Positions 12,209 through 21,436 of a stretch of 64,000 bases of DNA are shown piece after piece. Numbering within the stretch: the stretch's first letter is position 1; every line of letters starts with the position of its first letter. The position numbers and the translations under genes are program-made. The stretch is from Caulobacter sp. D5 (GTDB taxonomy: Bacteria; Pseudomonadota; Alphaproteobacteria; Caulobacterales; Caulobacteraceae): NCBI RefSeq assembly GCF_003185805.1, contig NZ_QHJY01000033.1, positions 1-64,000 of the forward strand, read 5' to 3'. The notes under the pieces are model-generated. The model was given only the letters and a program-made list of their open reading frames with translations. It was not told the DNA's origin and did no database searches.

Positions 12209-14421
12209 TGGCCGATGTCCTCGCCGTCGAAGCGGCCGAAGTGGCCCTTCCAGCTGAAGGGCGCGCCATCGACGTCGGCCTTGTGGGCGGCGCCAGGCTC
12301 GGCGCTGTCGGCGATCGCCAGGACGATCGTGCGGCCGCCGGCCAGGACGATGGTGACGACGTCGGCGTCGGCCGTCCGCACGTGGCGCAGGGCCTCGATG
12401 CGGCTGGTGCTGCCTTCGGTGGTCTCGGCCGACGGGTCGTAGGCGCCGTGCGGCTCGAGCACGCCGACGAAGGTCGTGTCGGTCGCCTCCTTCACCCGCT
12501 GGATCAGCACCGGCTCGCGGCGCAGGTTGAACTTCGGATCATTGGCGCCGCTCTCGCCCAGGATCACCTCGGCCCCGGCCGGCGGCAGCATGCGCCAGGT
12601 GTAGAAGCGCTCGCCGTTGATCCAAGTCAGGCGGGCGTTGGAGGCGTCGGGCGCGCCAGTCGCGTCGACCCACAGGTGCTGGTAGCCGTCGTCCTTGCCC
12701 AGCACCGGCCGCTCGGCGAGGTTCTGCTTCAGCGGGAAGCCGGCGTCGATGATATGGCCGGAAAAGTGCAGCGGCAGGTCGTATTGGGCCGGCTTGTCGC
12801 CGTGCACCTTCAAGAGGTCGAGCACCAGCGGCGGGCCCTTGCCGCCAACGTCGATCTGCACGATCGACCGGCGGAAGGTCACGCCCGGCCAGGCGCCGGC
12901 CATCTCGGCCGTGCTGACCTTCGCCTTGCCTTCGGCGGAGAAGAAGATCTGCCTGGGCGCCAGAGTGTTGGCGACCTTGACCTTGCCGTCGAACTGGCTG
13001 GTCTCGTTCACCACCAGGGTGTTGTGGGCCACGGTCTGCTTGGCCCAGGTCTCGTTTTCCTTGAGGTAGCGACCGCCGTCCTTGGCCTCGATGTTGAGGA
13101 AGCGGGCCGCGCCGTAGTCGGTGACGATCGCGCGGCCGGCGTCGTAGAGGATCCAGTTCAGCTTGTCGTAGTGGCCGTGCCCCATGCCCTGGGCCGAGTT
13201 CTTGACCGCCACGACCTCGTCGTCATCGCCCGGACCGGCGCGCATCACGGCGATCGCGCCCTGGTCGCCGTCGGGACCGTCGCGGAACAGCATCGAAGCG
13301 TAGGGGAACGGCTTTTCCTTGCCGGCCGCCAGGTCGCGGGCCACGGCCAGGCCGTCCGGCGTCAGGGTGGTGCGGCCCTGCCAGCGGGCGATCGACAGCA
13401 GCGACGGATCCCTGGTCGCGCCATAGGCGATGGCCACCGACTGGTAGAGCTCGTCGGTCTTGAGGCTCTTTTCCAGCAGGGCGTCGTTGAACGGGAAGAA
13501 GTAGCCGTCATAGGTCAGTTGCACCGCCGCCTGGACCGCCTTGGTCAGCACGCCGCCGCGATATTCGAAGATCTTCCGCTGCGGCTCGTTCTCGTCGATG
13601 GCGTGGGCGAACAGCACGAAGGGCTGCAGGGCGTAGCGCTGGTAGTATGGCCCCTCGGCGTAGTAGCCGTCCGGCGAGAACAGCTGGTCGATCTGCTTGA
13701 GGAAGCCGACCTTGCCCGAGCGGTCCGTGCCCTTCAGGGCCTTTTCCACCATCACCTGGTCGCGCAGCACGTAGCCGGTCATGCCGACGGCGGCGCAGGC
13801 CCAGGTGGCGTGGTTGTGGATGATGTCGAAGACCTGCGGCTGGTCGTCGGCGATGAACTTGGCCATCGGCCGGAAGACGCCTTCGTCGATGGTCTTGCGG
13901 TCGGCGTCGCTGAGGGTGTCGCGGATCGCGTCGTAGCCCTGGATCGAATAGACCACCCAGACCGCGTCGTTCAGGCTCTGCCAGAACAGCTTGCCGGCGG
14001 AATTGTTCTTGGCGGCCGGGTGCAGGCCCAGGGTCGGATAGAGCTTGGCGTATTCCAGCAGCATCCGCCGGGCGTAGTCGGCATAGGCCTTGTCGCCCGT
14101 GGCGCGGTACAGCATGCCCGCGCCGTAGATGGCCATGTAGTTGCGCTTGTGCTGCTCGTGGGTGCGGCCGCCGCCCGGATCCTTCGGCACGGGCACGTCG
14201 ATGCCGGCCTTCATGGCCGCGTCGACCTCCTTGCGCACGCGCTTCAGTTCGGCGGCGAACATCGGATAGCGCTCGCCTTCGCTGCGCATGGCCGCCAGAT
14301 CCGCGCCCCCGACCAGAACAGGCCCCTGCCCGCTCGGTTGAGCCATGACGCCGACGGGCAGAGCCGCCGAGACCAGCAGGGCCAGAACCAGGCCGCCCGC
14401 GCGTCGCCGAATGTGTCGCAC
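12205..14421 (-). CDS. Alginate lyase / heparinase II-III family polysaccharide lyase
   Basis: A 738-residue secreted protein with a signal peptide ending near VMAQ (about 28). It has an N-terminal alpha/alpha toroid (about 60-350) followed by a heparinase II/III-like beta sandwich (about 370-720). Motifs: IIHNHATWA (Asn/His pair as in PL17 oligoalginate lyases), EGPYYQRYALQPF with candidate catalytic Tyr, and GMGHGHYDKLNW with a His as in PL15/PL17. Family members act exolytically on oligoalginate and release unsaturated monouronate. Length fits PL17 and PL15. It starts with GTG preceded by GAGGGAG. It heads the operon lyase-MFS-SDR-esterase, with operator-like boxes 70-160 bp upstream. Substrate could also be another uronan. 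Confidence 0.85.
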   Translation of the reverse strand: MRHIRRRAGGLVLALLVSAALPVGVMAQPSGQGPVLVGGADLAAMRSEGERYPMFAAELKRVRKEVDAAMKAGIDVPVPKDPGGGRTHEQHKRNYMAIYGAGMLYRATGDKAYADYARRMLLEYAKLYPTLGLHPAAKNNSAGKLFWQSLNDAVWVVYSIQGYDAIRDTLSDADRKTIDEGVFRPMAKFIADDQPQVFDIIHNHATWACAAVGMTGYVLRDQVMVEKALKGTDRSGKVGFLKQIDQLFSPDGYYAEGPYYQRYALQPFVLFAHAIDENEPQRKIFEYRGGVLTKAVQAAVQLTYDGYFFPFNDALLEKSLKTDELYQSVAIAYGATRDPSLLSIARWQGRTTLTPDGLAVARDLAAGKEKPFPYASMLFRDGPDGDQGAIAVMRAGPGDDDEVVAVKNSAQGMGHGHYDKLNWILYDAGRAIVTDYGAARFLNIEAKDGGRYLKENETWAKQTVAHNTLVVNETSQFDGKVKVANTLAPRQIFFSAEGKAKVSTAEMAGAWPGVTFRRSIVQIDVGGKGPPLVLDLLKVHGDKPAQYDLPLHFSGHIIDAGFPLKQNLAERPVLGKDDGYQHLWVDATGAPDASNARLTWINGERFYTWRMLPPAGAEVILGESGANDPKFNLRREPVLIQRVKEATDTTFVGVLEPHGAYDPSAETTEGSTSRIEALRHVRTADADVVTIVLAGGRTIVLAIADSAEPGAAHKADVDGAPFSWKGHFGRFDGEDIGQ

Positions 14422-14493
14422 TCGTCTTACTCCCTCGATGCCGCCAGCTCTGTGGCTGGTCCGCAGGTTCGAGAAAACGGCATACGGTAGAGC

Positions 14494-14508
14494 GGACCAT
14501 TTGTCCTA
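14494..14508. promoter_or_regulatory. GGACCATTTGTCCTA site upstream of the lyase operon
   Basis: This 15-bp sequence contains a GGAC-N5-GTCC inverted repeat and lies 73 bp before the lyase GTG. An identical 15-mer lies upstream of cyoA at 21437-21451. The function is unknown; a shared regulator is possible. Confidence 0.35.
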
Positions 14509-14553
14509 ACAAATTTTCAGATCTCAGCCCATTTTTGGTCCGCGATATTGCCT

Positions 14554-14580
14554 ATACCAATTTAGACCAATTTGGTTTGA
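14554..14580. promoter_or_regulatory. Tandem ACCAATTT boxes upstream of the lyase operon
   Basis: Two direct boxes, ATACCAATTT (14554-14563) and ACCAATTTGGT (14566-14576), lie about 135-160 bp before the lyase start. The second is a near-perfect 11-bp palindrome. They match the boxes at 9131-9187 and 6098-6134 and are the best candidate for the binding site of the GntR protein encoded at 5305-6060. Confidence 0.5.
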
Positions 14581-14679
14581 CGCTCGTTCGACGGCTTACG
14601 GCCATGGCGCAGCGAGCCCGGCGCCCCTGCGGGCGTCGGGATCGGGATGAGCATCAGGGATGAGAACGGCGCGAAGCCG

Positions 14680-15213
14680 TCAGTTGATCCGGCGCTTTTC
14701 CAGCTTCCGGGCCAGGGTGCGGCGGTGCATGCCCAGGCGCCGGGCGGTCTCGGAGATGTTGAAGTCGGTCTCGACCAGGGTCTGGTGGATCCGCTCCCAT
14801 TCCAGATTCTTCAGCGAAGTGGCCCGCTCGCCGATGGCCGCGCCGGCGTCGCCTTCGCGCTTGTCGAAGGCAGCCTCGATGTCGTCGGTGTTGGAGGGCT
14901 TGGCCAGGTAGTGGCAAGCGCCCAGCTTGATGGCCTCGACCGCCGTGGCGATGCTGGCGAAGCCGGTCAGGACCACGATCAGCATGTCCGGATCACGGGC
15001 GATCAGCGCCTGGACGCAGGACAGGCCCGACTCCCCGGCCAGCTTCAGATCCACGACGGCGTAGCGCGGCTCGAAGGTCTCCAGCGCCGCCAGGGCCTCG
15101 TCCAGGCCATGGACATGCACCACCTCGTAGCCCCGGCGCTCGAAAGAGCGCTTGAGGGTGGCGGCGAACTTCTCGTCGTCCTCGACGATGATCAGCTTGC
15201 GCTCAGCGGGCAT
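14680..15213 (-). CDS. regA: Redox response regulator, RegA/ActR/PrrA family
   Basis: A 177-residue response regulator: REC domain (1-120) with acidic pocket Glu11/Asp12/Asp13 and acceptor Asp55 in VVDLKLAGESG, a short linker, and a C-terminal Fis-type HTH (about 135-177; ISETARRLGMHRRTLARKL). Length and HTH match RegA/PrrA/ActR, which controls respiration, and in some species photosynthesis and nitrogen fixation, in response to redox state. Its start lies inside the end of the upstream regB-like gene (11-bp overlap). It is the last gene of the cyo-SURF1-regBA operon. A direct role in controlling the upstream oxidase genes is inferred from the linkage. Confidence 0.93.
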   Translation of the reverse strand: MPAERKLIIVEDDEKFAATLKRSFERRGYEVVHVHGLDEALAALETFEPRYAVVDLKLAGESGLSCVQALIARDPDMLIVVLTGFASIATAVEAIKLGACHYLAKPSNTDDIEAAFDKREGDAGAAIGERATSLKNLEWERIHQTLVETDFNISETARRLGMHRRTLARKLEKRRIN

Positions 15214-16558
15214 GACGCCTCCGGATCTGCAGCGAGGCCAGCGGCAGGGTCAGAACGACGCTGGCGCCGCCCTCGGGGCGGTTCTCGGCGCCGACCGCGC
15301 CGCCCAGCTTGCGCAGGACGTTGACCACCAGAAACAGGCCAAGGCCGCCCCCTGCCCGTCCCTTGGTCGAGTTGTAGGGCTTGCCGAAGTTCTCCAGGGT
15401 CTCGGGCGCGAAGCCCGGACCGTCGTCGTCCACCTCGATGACGATCAGCCCGCCGCTCACGCTCGCATGCAGCCGCACCGCCTCGGGCGAGGCGTCCAGC
15501 GCGTTGTCGAGCACGTTGTGGATCACCTGCTTGAGGGTCGATTCCGCGACGATGGAGGTCGGCGCGACCAGATCCGTCTCGTAGGCCAGGACGTCGCTGT
15601 TGCGGGTGGCGCGCCACTCGGCCACCACCTCGTCCATGAAGGCCCGCAGGGTGCTGACCCGGACCTCGCCGCTGCGCGCCTCGCCGGCCGACAGCAGGAC
15701 GCCGGTGACGATCTGCTTGCAGCGCTGGACCTCGCCGCGCATGTCCTCCAGCTCCTGAGCCAGCTCGGGGTGCTTGGCGAACACCTTCATCCGCCGCCAG
15801 TCGCTCAGGATGACGTCCAGCGTCGCCAGCGGCGTGCCCAGTTCATGCGCGGCGCCGGAGGCCAGCAGGCCCATGCGGACGATGTGGGTCTCTTCCGCCG
15901 CCCGCTGGCGCAGCTCGGCCAGGTGGGCGTCGTGGCGGCGAAGATTGGTGTTGATGCGCGAGACGAAGGTCACCAGCAGCACCGCGTCCAGCACCACCCC
16001 CATCAGCATGCCCATGATGAACAGGCCGAAGAACGCCTGGTCGCTGAGGCCCGTGGCGATGACCGGACGGTTGAAGGCCACCAGCATCAGGAAGCAGAAG
16101 CTGGGCAGGAAGACGATCGCCCAGGTGGCCCAGACCTCGAGCAGGACGACGCCCAGGATCACGTGCATCAGGTAGAGGGTCGTGAAGGGGTTGGTCGCCC
16201 CGCCGCTGAAATAGAGCTGGGCGGTCAGGGCCAGGGCGTCCAGCGCCAGGGCCGAGAAGAGGTCGTAGGGGCCGAGCGGCTTGGCGCTCTTCAGGCGCAG
16301 CAGGCTGGCCAGGTTCAGCACCACCAGGGCCGCCAGCACAAGCATCATCGCCGCCAGGGGCAGCTGGAAGCCGAGGCTGAAATGCACCGCCAGTATGGTG
16401 ACGACCTGACCGACCACGGCGATCCAGCGCAGGTGGATCAGCTGCAGCATGTTCTGCCGGGCGATGGCGTCGGCGGGGTTCGCCGCGTTGTCCGCGGCCC
16501 GCGCCCCTGAAAGCCAGCCCGACATGCCGGCGATCAGGATGCGGGCGGTCGGCGTCAT
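15203..16558 (-). CDS. regB: Redox sensor histidine kinase, RegB/PrrB/ActS family
   Basis: A 451-residue membrane kinase with about six transmembrane helices (40-200). Diagnostic features are the quinone-site motif GGATNPF (119-125), the H-box GAAHELGTPLATL with His238, and the redox-box cysteine Cys280 in EVQRCKQIV. All match RegB, where ubiquinone binding and the cysteine control autophosphorylation. HATPase motifs (NVLDNALDA, DDDGPGFAP, GGGLGLFLV) follow. It overlaps the SURF1 gene by four bases (ATGA) and the regA-like gene by 11 bp. Placement directly downstream of the quinol oxidase genes puts the sensor of the quinone pool together with an enzyme that oxidises it. Confidence 0.93.
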   Translation of the reverse strand: MTPTARILIAGMSGWLSGARAADNAANPADAIARQNMLQLIHLRWIAVVGQVVTILAVHFSLGFQLPLAAMMLVLAALVVLNLASLLRLKSAKPLGPYDLFSALALDALALTAQLYFSGGATNPFTTLYLMHVILGVVLLEVWATWAIVFLPSFCFLMLVAFNRPVIATGLSDQAFFGLFIMGMLMGVVLDAVLLVTFVSRINTNLRRHDAHLAELRQRAAEETHIVRMGLLASGAAHELGTPLATLDVILSDWRRMKVFAKHPELAQELEDMRGEVQRCKQIVTGVLLSAGEARSGEVRVSTLRAFMDEVVAEWRATRNSDVLAYETDLVAPTSIVAESTLKQVIHNVLDNALDASPEAVRLHASVSGGLIVIEVDDDGPGFAPETLENFGKPYNSTKGRAGGGLGLFLVVNVLRKLGGAVGAENRPEGGASVVLTLPLASLQIRRRHAR

Positions 16559-17295
16559 GGGGCCTCTTTAACCCGGTTCCGGCGCGCGTCGAACAGAACA
16601 TAGGCGGCCGCCCCGCCGGTCAGCAGCGCAAGGCCGAACCAGGTCAGGGCGTAGACCAGGTGGCTGTTGGGAAAATTGACGACGGTCAAGCCGCCGATCG
16701 GCCAGCCGCCCGGATTGGCCGTCGCATCGGCGTCGACGAAATACGGCGCCGTGGGGCCAAGCCCCTTGGCCTTGGCGATGGCCTGGACGTCGCGGGAGTA
16801 CCAGCGGCCGCCCGCCGGATCGTTCTTGCGCAGGAAGCCGCCGTGCGGCTCGGTCAGGCGCAGCAGGCCCACGACGCTGACCGGACCGGCGGTCTGGGCG
16901 GCCAGGCGCGTTCCGGACGCGCGGTGATCGGCGGAAACGAAGCCGCGATTGACGAGGACGTCGAAGCCCTGGTCGGTGGAAAGCGGGGTCATGACCCAGA
17001 AGCCGGGCCCTTCGCGGGTCACGGCCTGAACCAGGGTCTCGCGGTCGTGCAGGAAGCGACCGGTCAGGCGCACCCGACGATAGCCGTCGGAGGCCTGGCT
17101 GATCCCCGCCCATCGGTCGGGACCGGGGGGCGGGGTCGGCTCTGCGTGGATGCGCTGCTCGACCCGGGCGATCAGGTCGAGCTTCCAGGCCCTGCGCTGG
17201 ACCTGCCAGCCGCAGAGCGCCAGGAAGATCGCGGTGAAAGCCAGGCAGAGCCCGGCCAGGGCGATCGTCCGGGCGCCGCCGCGGCGGGCCGTCAT
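16555..17295 (-). CDS. SURF1 family protein
   Basis: A 246-residue inner-membrane protein with one transmembrane helix at each end (about 8-28 and 215-235) and a periplasmic domain between. The WQVQRRAWK segment after the first helix, GFWVMTPL, VNRGFV and the terminal YALTWFGLAL are SURF1/Shy1 hallmarks. SURF1 helps insert heme a/o-type cofactors during heme-copper oxidase assembly. The ATG at 17295 overlaps the cyoD stop by one base; a longer frame exists but would run into cyoD. Its position between cyoD and regB suggests it serves the quinol oxidase rather than a cytochrome c oxidase (inference). Confidence 0.92.
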   Translation of the reverse strand: MTARRGGARTIALAGLCLAFTAIFLALCGWQVQRRAWKLDLIARVEQRIHAEPTPPPGPDRWAGISQASDGYRRVRLTGRFLHDRETLVQAVTREGPGFWVMTPLSTDQGFDVLVNRGFVSADHRASGTRLAAQTAGPVSVVGLLRLTEPHGGFLRKNDPAGGRWYSRDVQAIAKAKGLGPTAPYFVDADATANPGGWPIGGLTVVNFPNSHLVYALTWFGLALLTGGAAAYVLFDARRNRVKEAP

Positions 17296-17696
17296 CAGGG
17301 GACTTCCCGCATGTCGTGGGGCATCGGGGCCATCATGTGGGTGTCGAGGTTGTGCATGACCCACAGCGAACCCGACAGCGTGATCACCACCACGACGAGG
17401 GTGAACACCAGGGCCAGCATGGTCCAGCCGCCTTCCGAACGCGAGTTCATGTGCAGGAAGTAGATCATGTGGACCAGCACCTGGATGATCGCCAGGCCCA
17501 TGACGGCGATGGCGGTCATCTGGTTGGTCGGCAGGACGTGGCCCATCACCAGCCAGAACGGGATGGCGGTGAGGATCACCGCCAGCACGAAGCCGATGAC
17601 GTAGTCCTTCAGCGAGCCATGGGCGCCGCCGTCGTGGTCGTGCCCATGGTCATGAGCGTCATGCGCGTGGTGCGCATCGTGGCTGGCCGCGCTCAT
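17295..17696 (-). CDS. cyoD: Cytochrome o ubiquinol oxidase subunit IV, His-rich N-terminus
   Basis: A 133-residue protein with three predicted membrane helices and the CyoD motif VHMIYFLHMN. The chosen ATG gives a four-base overlap (ATGA) with the cyoC stop. The first 26 residues contain nine histidines interspersed with Asp and Ala, which is not typical of the E. coli subunit and could bind metal. CyoD aids assembly and CuB loading in the E. coli enzyme. It sits between cyoC and SURF1. Confidence 0.92.
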   Translation of the reverse strand: MSAASHDAHHAHDAHDHGHDHDGGAHGSLKDYVIGFVLAVILTAIPFWLVMGHVLPTNQMTAIAVMGLAIIQVLVHMIYFLHMNSRSEGGWTMLALVFTLVVVVITLSGSLWVMHNLDTHMMAPMPHDMREVP

Positions 17697-18316
17697 TTCA
17701 GGACTCCGAGCAGATAGACGAACGAGAAGACGCCGATCCAGATGACGTCGAGGAAGTGCCAGAACATCGACAGGCACATCAGGCGACGCTTCATCTCGAC
17801 GCCGAGGCCGCGCTTGGCGACCTGGGTCATCAGGGTGACGAGCCAGATGATGCCGAAGGTCACGTGCAGGCCGTGGGTGCCGACGAGCACGAAGAACGAC
17901 GACAGGAAGGCGCTGCGCTGCGGGCCGGCGCCCTCGTGGATCAGGTGATGGAACTCATAGAGTTCAAGCGACAGGAAGCCGAGGCCGAAGAGGCCCGTGA
18001 TCGCCAGCCAGATCAGCGTCGCCGGAACCTTCTTGGCCTGGGCCGAGAGCATGGCGAAGCCATAGGTGATCGACGAGAACAGCAGCAGCGCGGTGTTCAC
18101 CGCCACGATGGGCAGGTCGAACAGATCCGCCCCCGAGGGGCCGGCCGCATAGTTGCGGCCGAGCACGGCGTAGCACGCGAAGAGGACCGCGAAGATCAGG
18201 CAGTCGCTCATCAGGTAGATCCAGAACCCCAGCAGGGTTCCGTTCTCCGGATGGTGGTCCTCGGTCAGGTGGAAGCGGGTTTCGCCCGCTTCGGTCAGGG
18301 TCTGGGCGTGGGCCAT
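17693..18316 (-). CDS. cyoC: Cytochrome o ubiquinol oxidase subunit III
   Basis: A 207-residue protein with five predicted membrane helices, matching the CyoC length and fold. Motifs include GFWIYLMSDCLIFA, FLSSFFVLVGTHGLHVTFG and FWHFLDVIWIGVFSFVYLLG, characteristic of heme-copper oxidase subunit III of the quinol branch. It starts 2 bp after cyoB and overlaps cyoD by four bases, consistent with coupled translation. The subunit stabilises subunit I; it has no metal centre. Confidence 0.95.
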   Translation of the reverse strand: MAHAQTLTEAGETRFHLTEDHHPENGTLLGFWIYLMSDCLIFAVLFACYAVLGRNYAAGPSGADLFDLPIVAVNTALLLFSSITYGFAMLSAQAKKVPATLIWLAITGLFGLGFLSLELYEFHHLIHEGAGPQRSAFLSSFFVLVGTHGLHVTFGIIWLVTLMTQVAKRGLGVEMKRRLMCLSMFWHFLDVIWIGVFSFVYLLGVLK

Positions 18317-18318
18317 GG

Positions 18319-20316
18319 TTACGCGAGGCTCCGCAGGGCTTCGGTGCGGGCGTCCTCAACGCGGACGACCTCCTCGGCCGGAATGTAGTAGTCACGCTTG
18401 AAGTTGAAGGTGTGGGCGATGGCCCCGCCGACCAGGGCGACGAACGACGCCACGGCCAGCCACCAGATGTGCCAGATCATCGCGAAGCCGACGACGATGC
18501 TGATGCCGGCCAGGATGATCCCCGCGCCGGTGTTCTTCGGCATGTGGATCGGGATGAACCCGGTGGTCGGACGCACGTAGCCGCGCTGCTTCATGTCATG
18601 CCAGGCGTCGACCTCGTGGATCACCGGCGTGAAGGCGAAGTTGTAGGCCGGCGGCGGCGACGAGGTCGACCACTCCAGCGTACGGCCGCCCCAGGGGTCG
18701 CCGGTCGGATCAGCCAGTTGCTCGCGCTTCAGATAGCCGACGACCATCTGCAGAACGAAGGCGATGATGCCGATCAGGATCAGAACCGCGCCGAAGGCCG
18801 AGATCACGAACCAGATCTGCAGGCTGTGGTCCTCGAAGTGGCTCATGCGGCGGGTCACGCCCATCAGGCCGAGCACATAGAGCGGCATGAAGGCGAAGAA
18901 GAAGCCGATCTGCCAGAACCAGAACGAGACCTTGCCCCAGAACGGGTCGAGCTTGAAGCCGAAGGCTTTGGGGAACCAGTAGACGATGCCGGCGAACATG
19001 CCGAACACCACGCCGCCGATGATCACGTTGTGGAAGTGGGCGATCAGGAACAGCGAGTTGTGCAGCACGAAGTCGGCAGGCGGGACGGCCAGCAGAACGC
19101 CGGTCATGCCGCCGATGACGAAGGTGACCATGAAGCCCACGGTCCACAGCATCGGCACCTCGAAGCGGATGCGGCCGCGGTACATCGTGAACAGCCAGTT
19201 GAAGATCTTCGCCCCTGTCGGGATCGAGATGATCATGGTCGTGATCCCGAAGAACGAGTTCACGCTGGCGCCCGAGCCCATGGTGAAGAAGTGGTGCAGC
19301 CACACGATGTAGGACAGGATCGTGATGACGACCGTGGCGTAGACCATCGAGCTGTAGCCGAACAGGCGCTTGCCGCAGAAGGTCGAGACGACTTCGGAGA
19401 ACACGCCGAAGGCCGGCAGCACCAGGATGTAGACTTCTGGGTGACCCCAGATCCAGATCAGGTTCACGTACATCATCGGGTTGCCGCCGAAGTCGTTCGT
19501 GAAGAAGTTGGTGTGCAGGTAGCGGTCGGCGGTCAGCAGGGCCAGGACGGCCGTGAGGATCGGGAAGCTGGCGACGATCAGGACGTTGCTGCACAGCGAG
19601 GTCCAGGTGAACACCGGCATCTTCATCAGGCTCATGCCCGGCGCGCGCATCTTCACGATGGTCACGATCAGGTTGATGCCCGACAGGGTGGTGCCGACGC
19701 CGGCGATCTGCAGCGACCAGATGTAGTAGTCTACCCCGACATCTGGACTGTACGCCAAATTGGAGAGCGGCGGATAGGCCAGCCAGCCGGTGCGGGCGAA
19801 CTCGCCGACGAACAGCGACAGCATCACCGTCACCGCGCCGCCGACCGTCATCCAGAAGCTGAAGTTGTTCAGGAACGGGAAGGCCACGTCGCGGGCGCCG
19901 ATCTGCAGCGGCACGACGAGGTTCATCAGACCGGTGATCAGCGGCATCGCCACGAAGAAGATCATGATCACGCCGTGGGCGGTGAAGACCTGGTCGTAGT
20001 GGTGCGGCGGCAGGTAGCCGGCGGCGTCGCCGAAAGCGATAGCCTGTTGCGCGCGCATCATCAGGGCGTCGGCGAAGCCGCGCAGCAGCATGATGATGGC
20101 CAGGATGATGTACATCACCCCGATCTTCTTGTGGTCGACGCTGGTCAGCCACTCACGCCACAGATAGCCCCAGACCTTGAAATAGGTCAGGGCGGCCAGG
20201 ACGGTGATACCGCCCAGCGCGACCATGGCGAACGTGCCGAGCAGGATCGGCTCGTGGAAGGGAATGGCGTCCCATGTGAGACGGCCGAAGATCGTTTTTA
20301 CGAGGTCCGGGGACAT
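18319..20316 (-). CDS. cyoB: Cytochrome o ubiquinol oxidase subunit I
   Basis: A 665-residue subunit I of a bo3-type quinol oxidase with about 15 membrane helices. All cofactor ligands are present with an +8 offset from E. coli CyoB: His114 and His429 (low-spin heme), His292, His341 and His342 (CuB), His427 (high-spin heme), Glu294 and the cross-linked Tyr296 (WGHPEVYI). The quinol-site residues Arg79, Asp83, His106 and Gln109 are also kept, which separates it from cytochrome c oxidases. It reduces oxygen to water and pumps protons, taking electrons from ubiquinol. It is 19 bp downstream of cyoA and 2 bp upstream of cyoC. Confidence 0.97.
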   Translation of the reverse strand: MSPDLVKTIFGRLTWDAIPFHEPILLGTFAMVALGGITVLAALTYFKVWGYLWREWLTSVDHKKIGVMYIILAIIMLLRGFADALMMRAQQAIAFGDAAGYLPPHHYDQVFTAHGVIMIFFVAMPLITGLMNLVVPLQIGARDVAFPFLNNFSFWMTVGGAVTVMLSLFVGEFARTGWLAYPPLSNLAYSPDVGVDYYIWSLQIAGVGTTLSGINLIVTIVKMRAPGMSLMKMPVFTWTSLCSNVLIVASFPILTAVLALLTADRYLHTNFFTNDFGGNPMMYVNLIWIWGHPEVYILVLPAFGVFSEVVSTFCGKRLFGYSSMVYATVVITILSYIVWLHHFFTMGSGASVNSFFGITTMIISIPTGAKIFNWLFTMYRGRIRFEVPMLWTVGFMVTFVIGGMTGVLLAVPPADFVLHNSLFLIAHFHNVIIGGVVFGMFAGIVYWFPKAFGFKLDPFWGKVSFWFWQIGFFFAFMPLYVLGLMGVTRRMSHFEDHSLQIWFVISAFGAVLILIGIIAFVLQMVVGYLKREQLADPTGDPWGGRTLEWSTSSPPPAYNFAFTPVIHEVDAWHDMKQRGYVRPTTGFIPIHMPKNTGAGIILAGISIVVGFAMIWHIWWLAVASFVALVGGAIAHTFNFKRDYYIPAEEVVRVEDARTEALRSLA

Positions 20317-20335
20317 GATGATCTCTAGGCTTTGA

Positions 20336-21373
20336 TCAGCGCGCTTCGGCGGGCGCGGACTTGGGGGCGCAGAGCGCGGCGACGAACGAGCGGATGCCGC
20401 CCTCCCCGCGCCGAACCCGCTTGTCGTATTCGAGGGTAGTGACGTTGGTGGTCCCGGCCATGCCGAGGCCGCCGGCCTTGTCGATGGCCATCATGTCGTG
20501 CTGGCACATCTTGCCCGGCTCGACGCAGCGGTTGACCGCCTTGTCGAACAGGCCGGCCTCGACCGAGGCGAAGCGTTGCGGCGGCACCTTCTCGCTCGGC
20601 TTTTCCAGCACGAGGTAGCGCGTGCCGTCGAGGCGACCGTCGCTCTTGCGGACGTCGGCGGCCCACTTGTCGAAGTCGGCGCGGCTCATGCCGTGGAACT
20701 TGAAGCGCATGTGCGAGAAGCCCTCGCCGCTGTAGTTGGCCGAGAAGCCGTCGAACACGCCCGGCTTGTTGATCACGGCGTGCAGCTTCGTGCGCATGCC
20801 AGGCATAGCGTAGATCTGGCCGGCCAGGGCCGGCACGTAGAACGAGTTCATCACCGACGAGGCCGTCAGGTCGAAGTCGATCGGGGTGTCGACCGGAGCC
20901 GCCAGTTCGTTGACCGTGGCGACGCCCAGTTCGGGATAGATGAACAGCCACTTCCAATCGAGGGCGACGACCTGGACCTTCAGCGGCTTGACGCCTTCGG
21001 CGGTGCGGCCCGGCGCCAGGCGGTCGAGCGGACGGTAAGGGTCGAGCAGGTGGGTGCTGGTCCAGGTGACGGCGCCCAGGATCATGATGATCACCAGCGG
21101 CGCGGCCCAGATCACGATCTCGAGCTTGGTCGAGTGGTGCCAGTCGGGGTCGTACTTGGCGGTCTGGTTCGACTGCCGATACTTCCACGCGAAGAACAGG
21201 GTCAGGAAGATGACCGGCACGATGATGACCAGCATCAGCACGGTCGACAGGATGATCAGGTCGCGCTGCTGAACGGCGATATCGCCCGACGGGTTCATCA
21301 CGACCCAGTCGCAGCCGCTCAGGGCGAGCAGCAGGGGCAGCAGGGCGAGCTTCTTCAATGGACTCGGAATCAT
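20336..21373 (-). CDS. cyoA: Cytochrome o ubiquinol oxidase subunit II (lipoprotein)
   Basis: A 345-residue protein with a lipoprotein signal (LLALSGCD, lipidated Cys21), two membrane helices and a periplasmic cupredoxin domain. The CuA-binding cysteines of cytochrome c oxidase subunit II are absent, as expected for a quinol oxidase. A longer start at 21397 is possible. The ATG at 21373 gives a signal peptide of normal length and has an AGG 9-12 bp upstream. First gene of the cyoABCD-SURF1-regBA operon; the shared GGACCATTTGTCCTA site lies 64 bp upstream of this start. Confidence 0.95.
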   Translation of the reverse strand: MIPSPLKKLALLPLLLALSGCDWVVMNPSGDIAVQQRDLIILSTVLMLVIIVPVIFLTLFFAWKYRQSNQTAKYDPDWHHSTKLEIVIWAAPLVIIMILGAVTWTSTHLLDPYRPLDRLAPGRTAEGVKPLKVQVVALDWKWLFIYPELGVATVNELAAPVDTPIDFDLTASSVMNSFYVPALAGQIYAMPGMRTKLHAVINKPGVFDGFSANYSGEGFSHMRFKFHGMSRADFDKWAADVRKSDGRLDGTRYLVLEKPSEKVPPQRFASVEAGLFDKAVNRCVEPGKMCQHDMMAIDKAGGLGMAGTTNVTTLEYDKRVRRGEGGIRSFVAALCAPKSAPAEAR

Positions 21374-21436
21374 GGGGAACCTGGACTTCGGACGCATTGG
21401 CCGGCGCGATAGTCTAACGCAGGAGGGGGCGACATT

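Noticed and set aside
12208-14490. 760-codon plus-strand frame opposite the lyase gene
   Set aside because: Val/Gly/Ala-rich shadow; the minus strand encodes a recognisable lyase with signal peptide and motifs.
18412-20328. 638-codon plus-strand frame opposite cyoB
   Set aside because: Very Asp/His/Arg-rich with no fold; cyoB on the other strand has every cofactor ligand.
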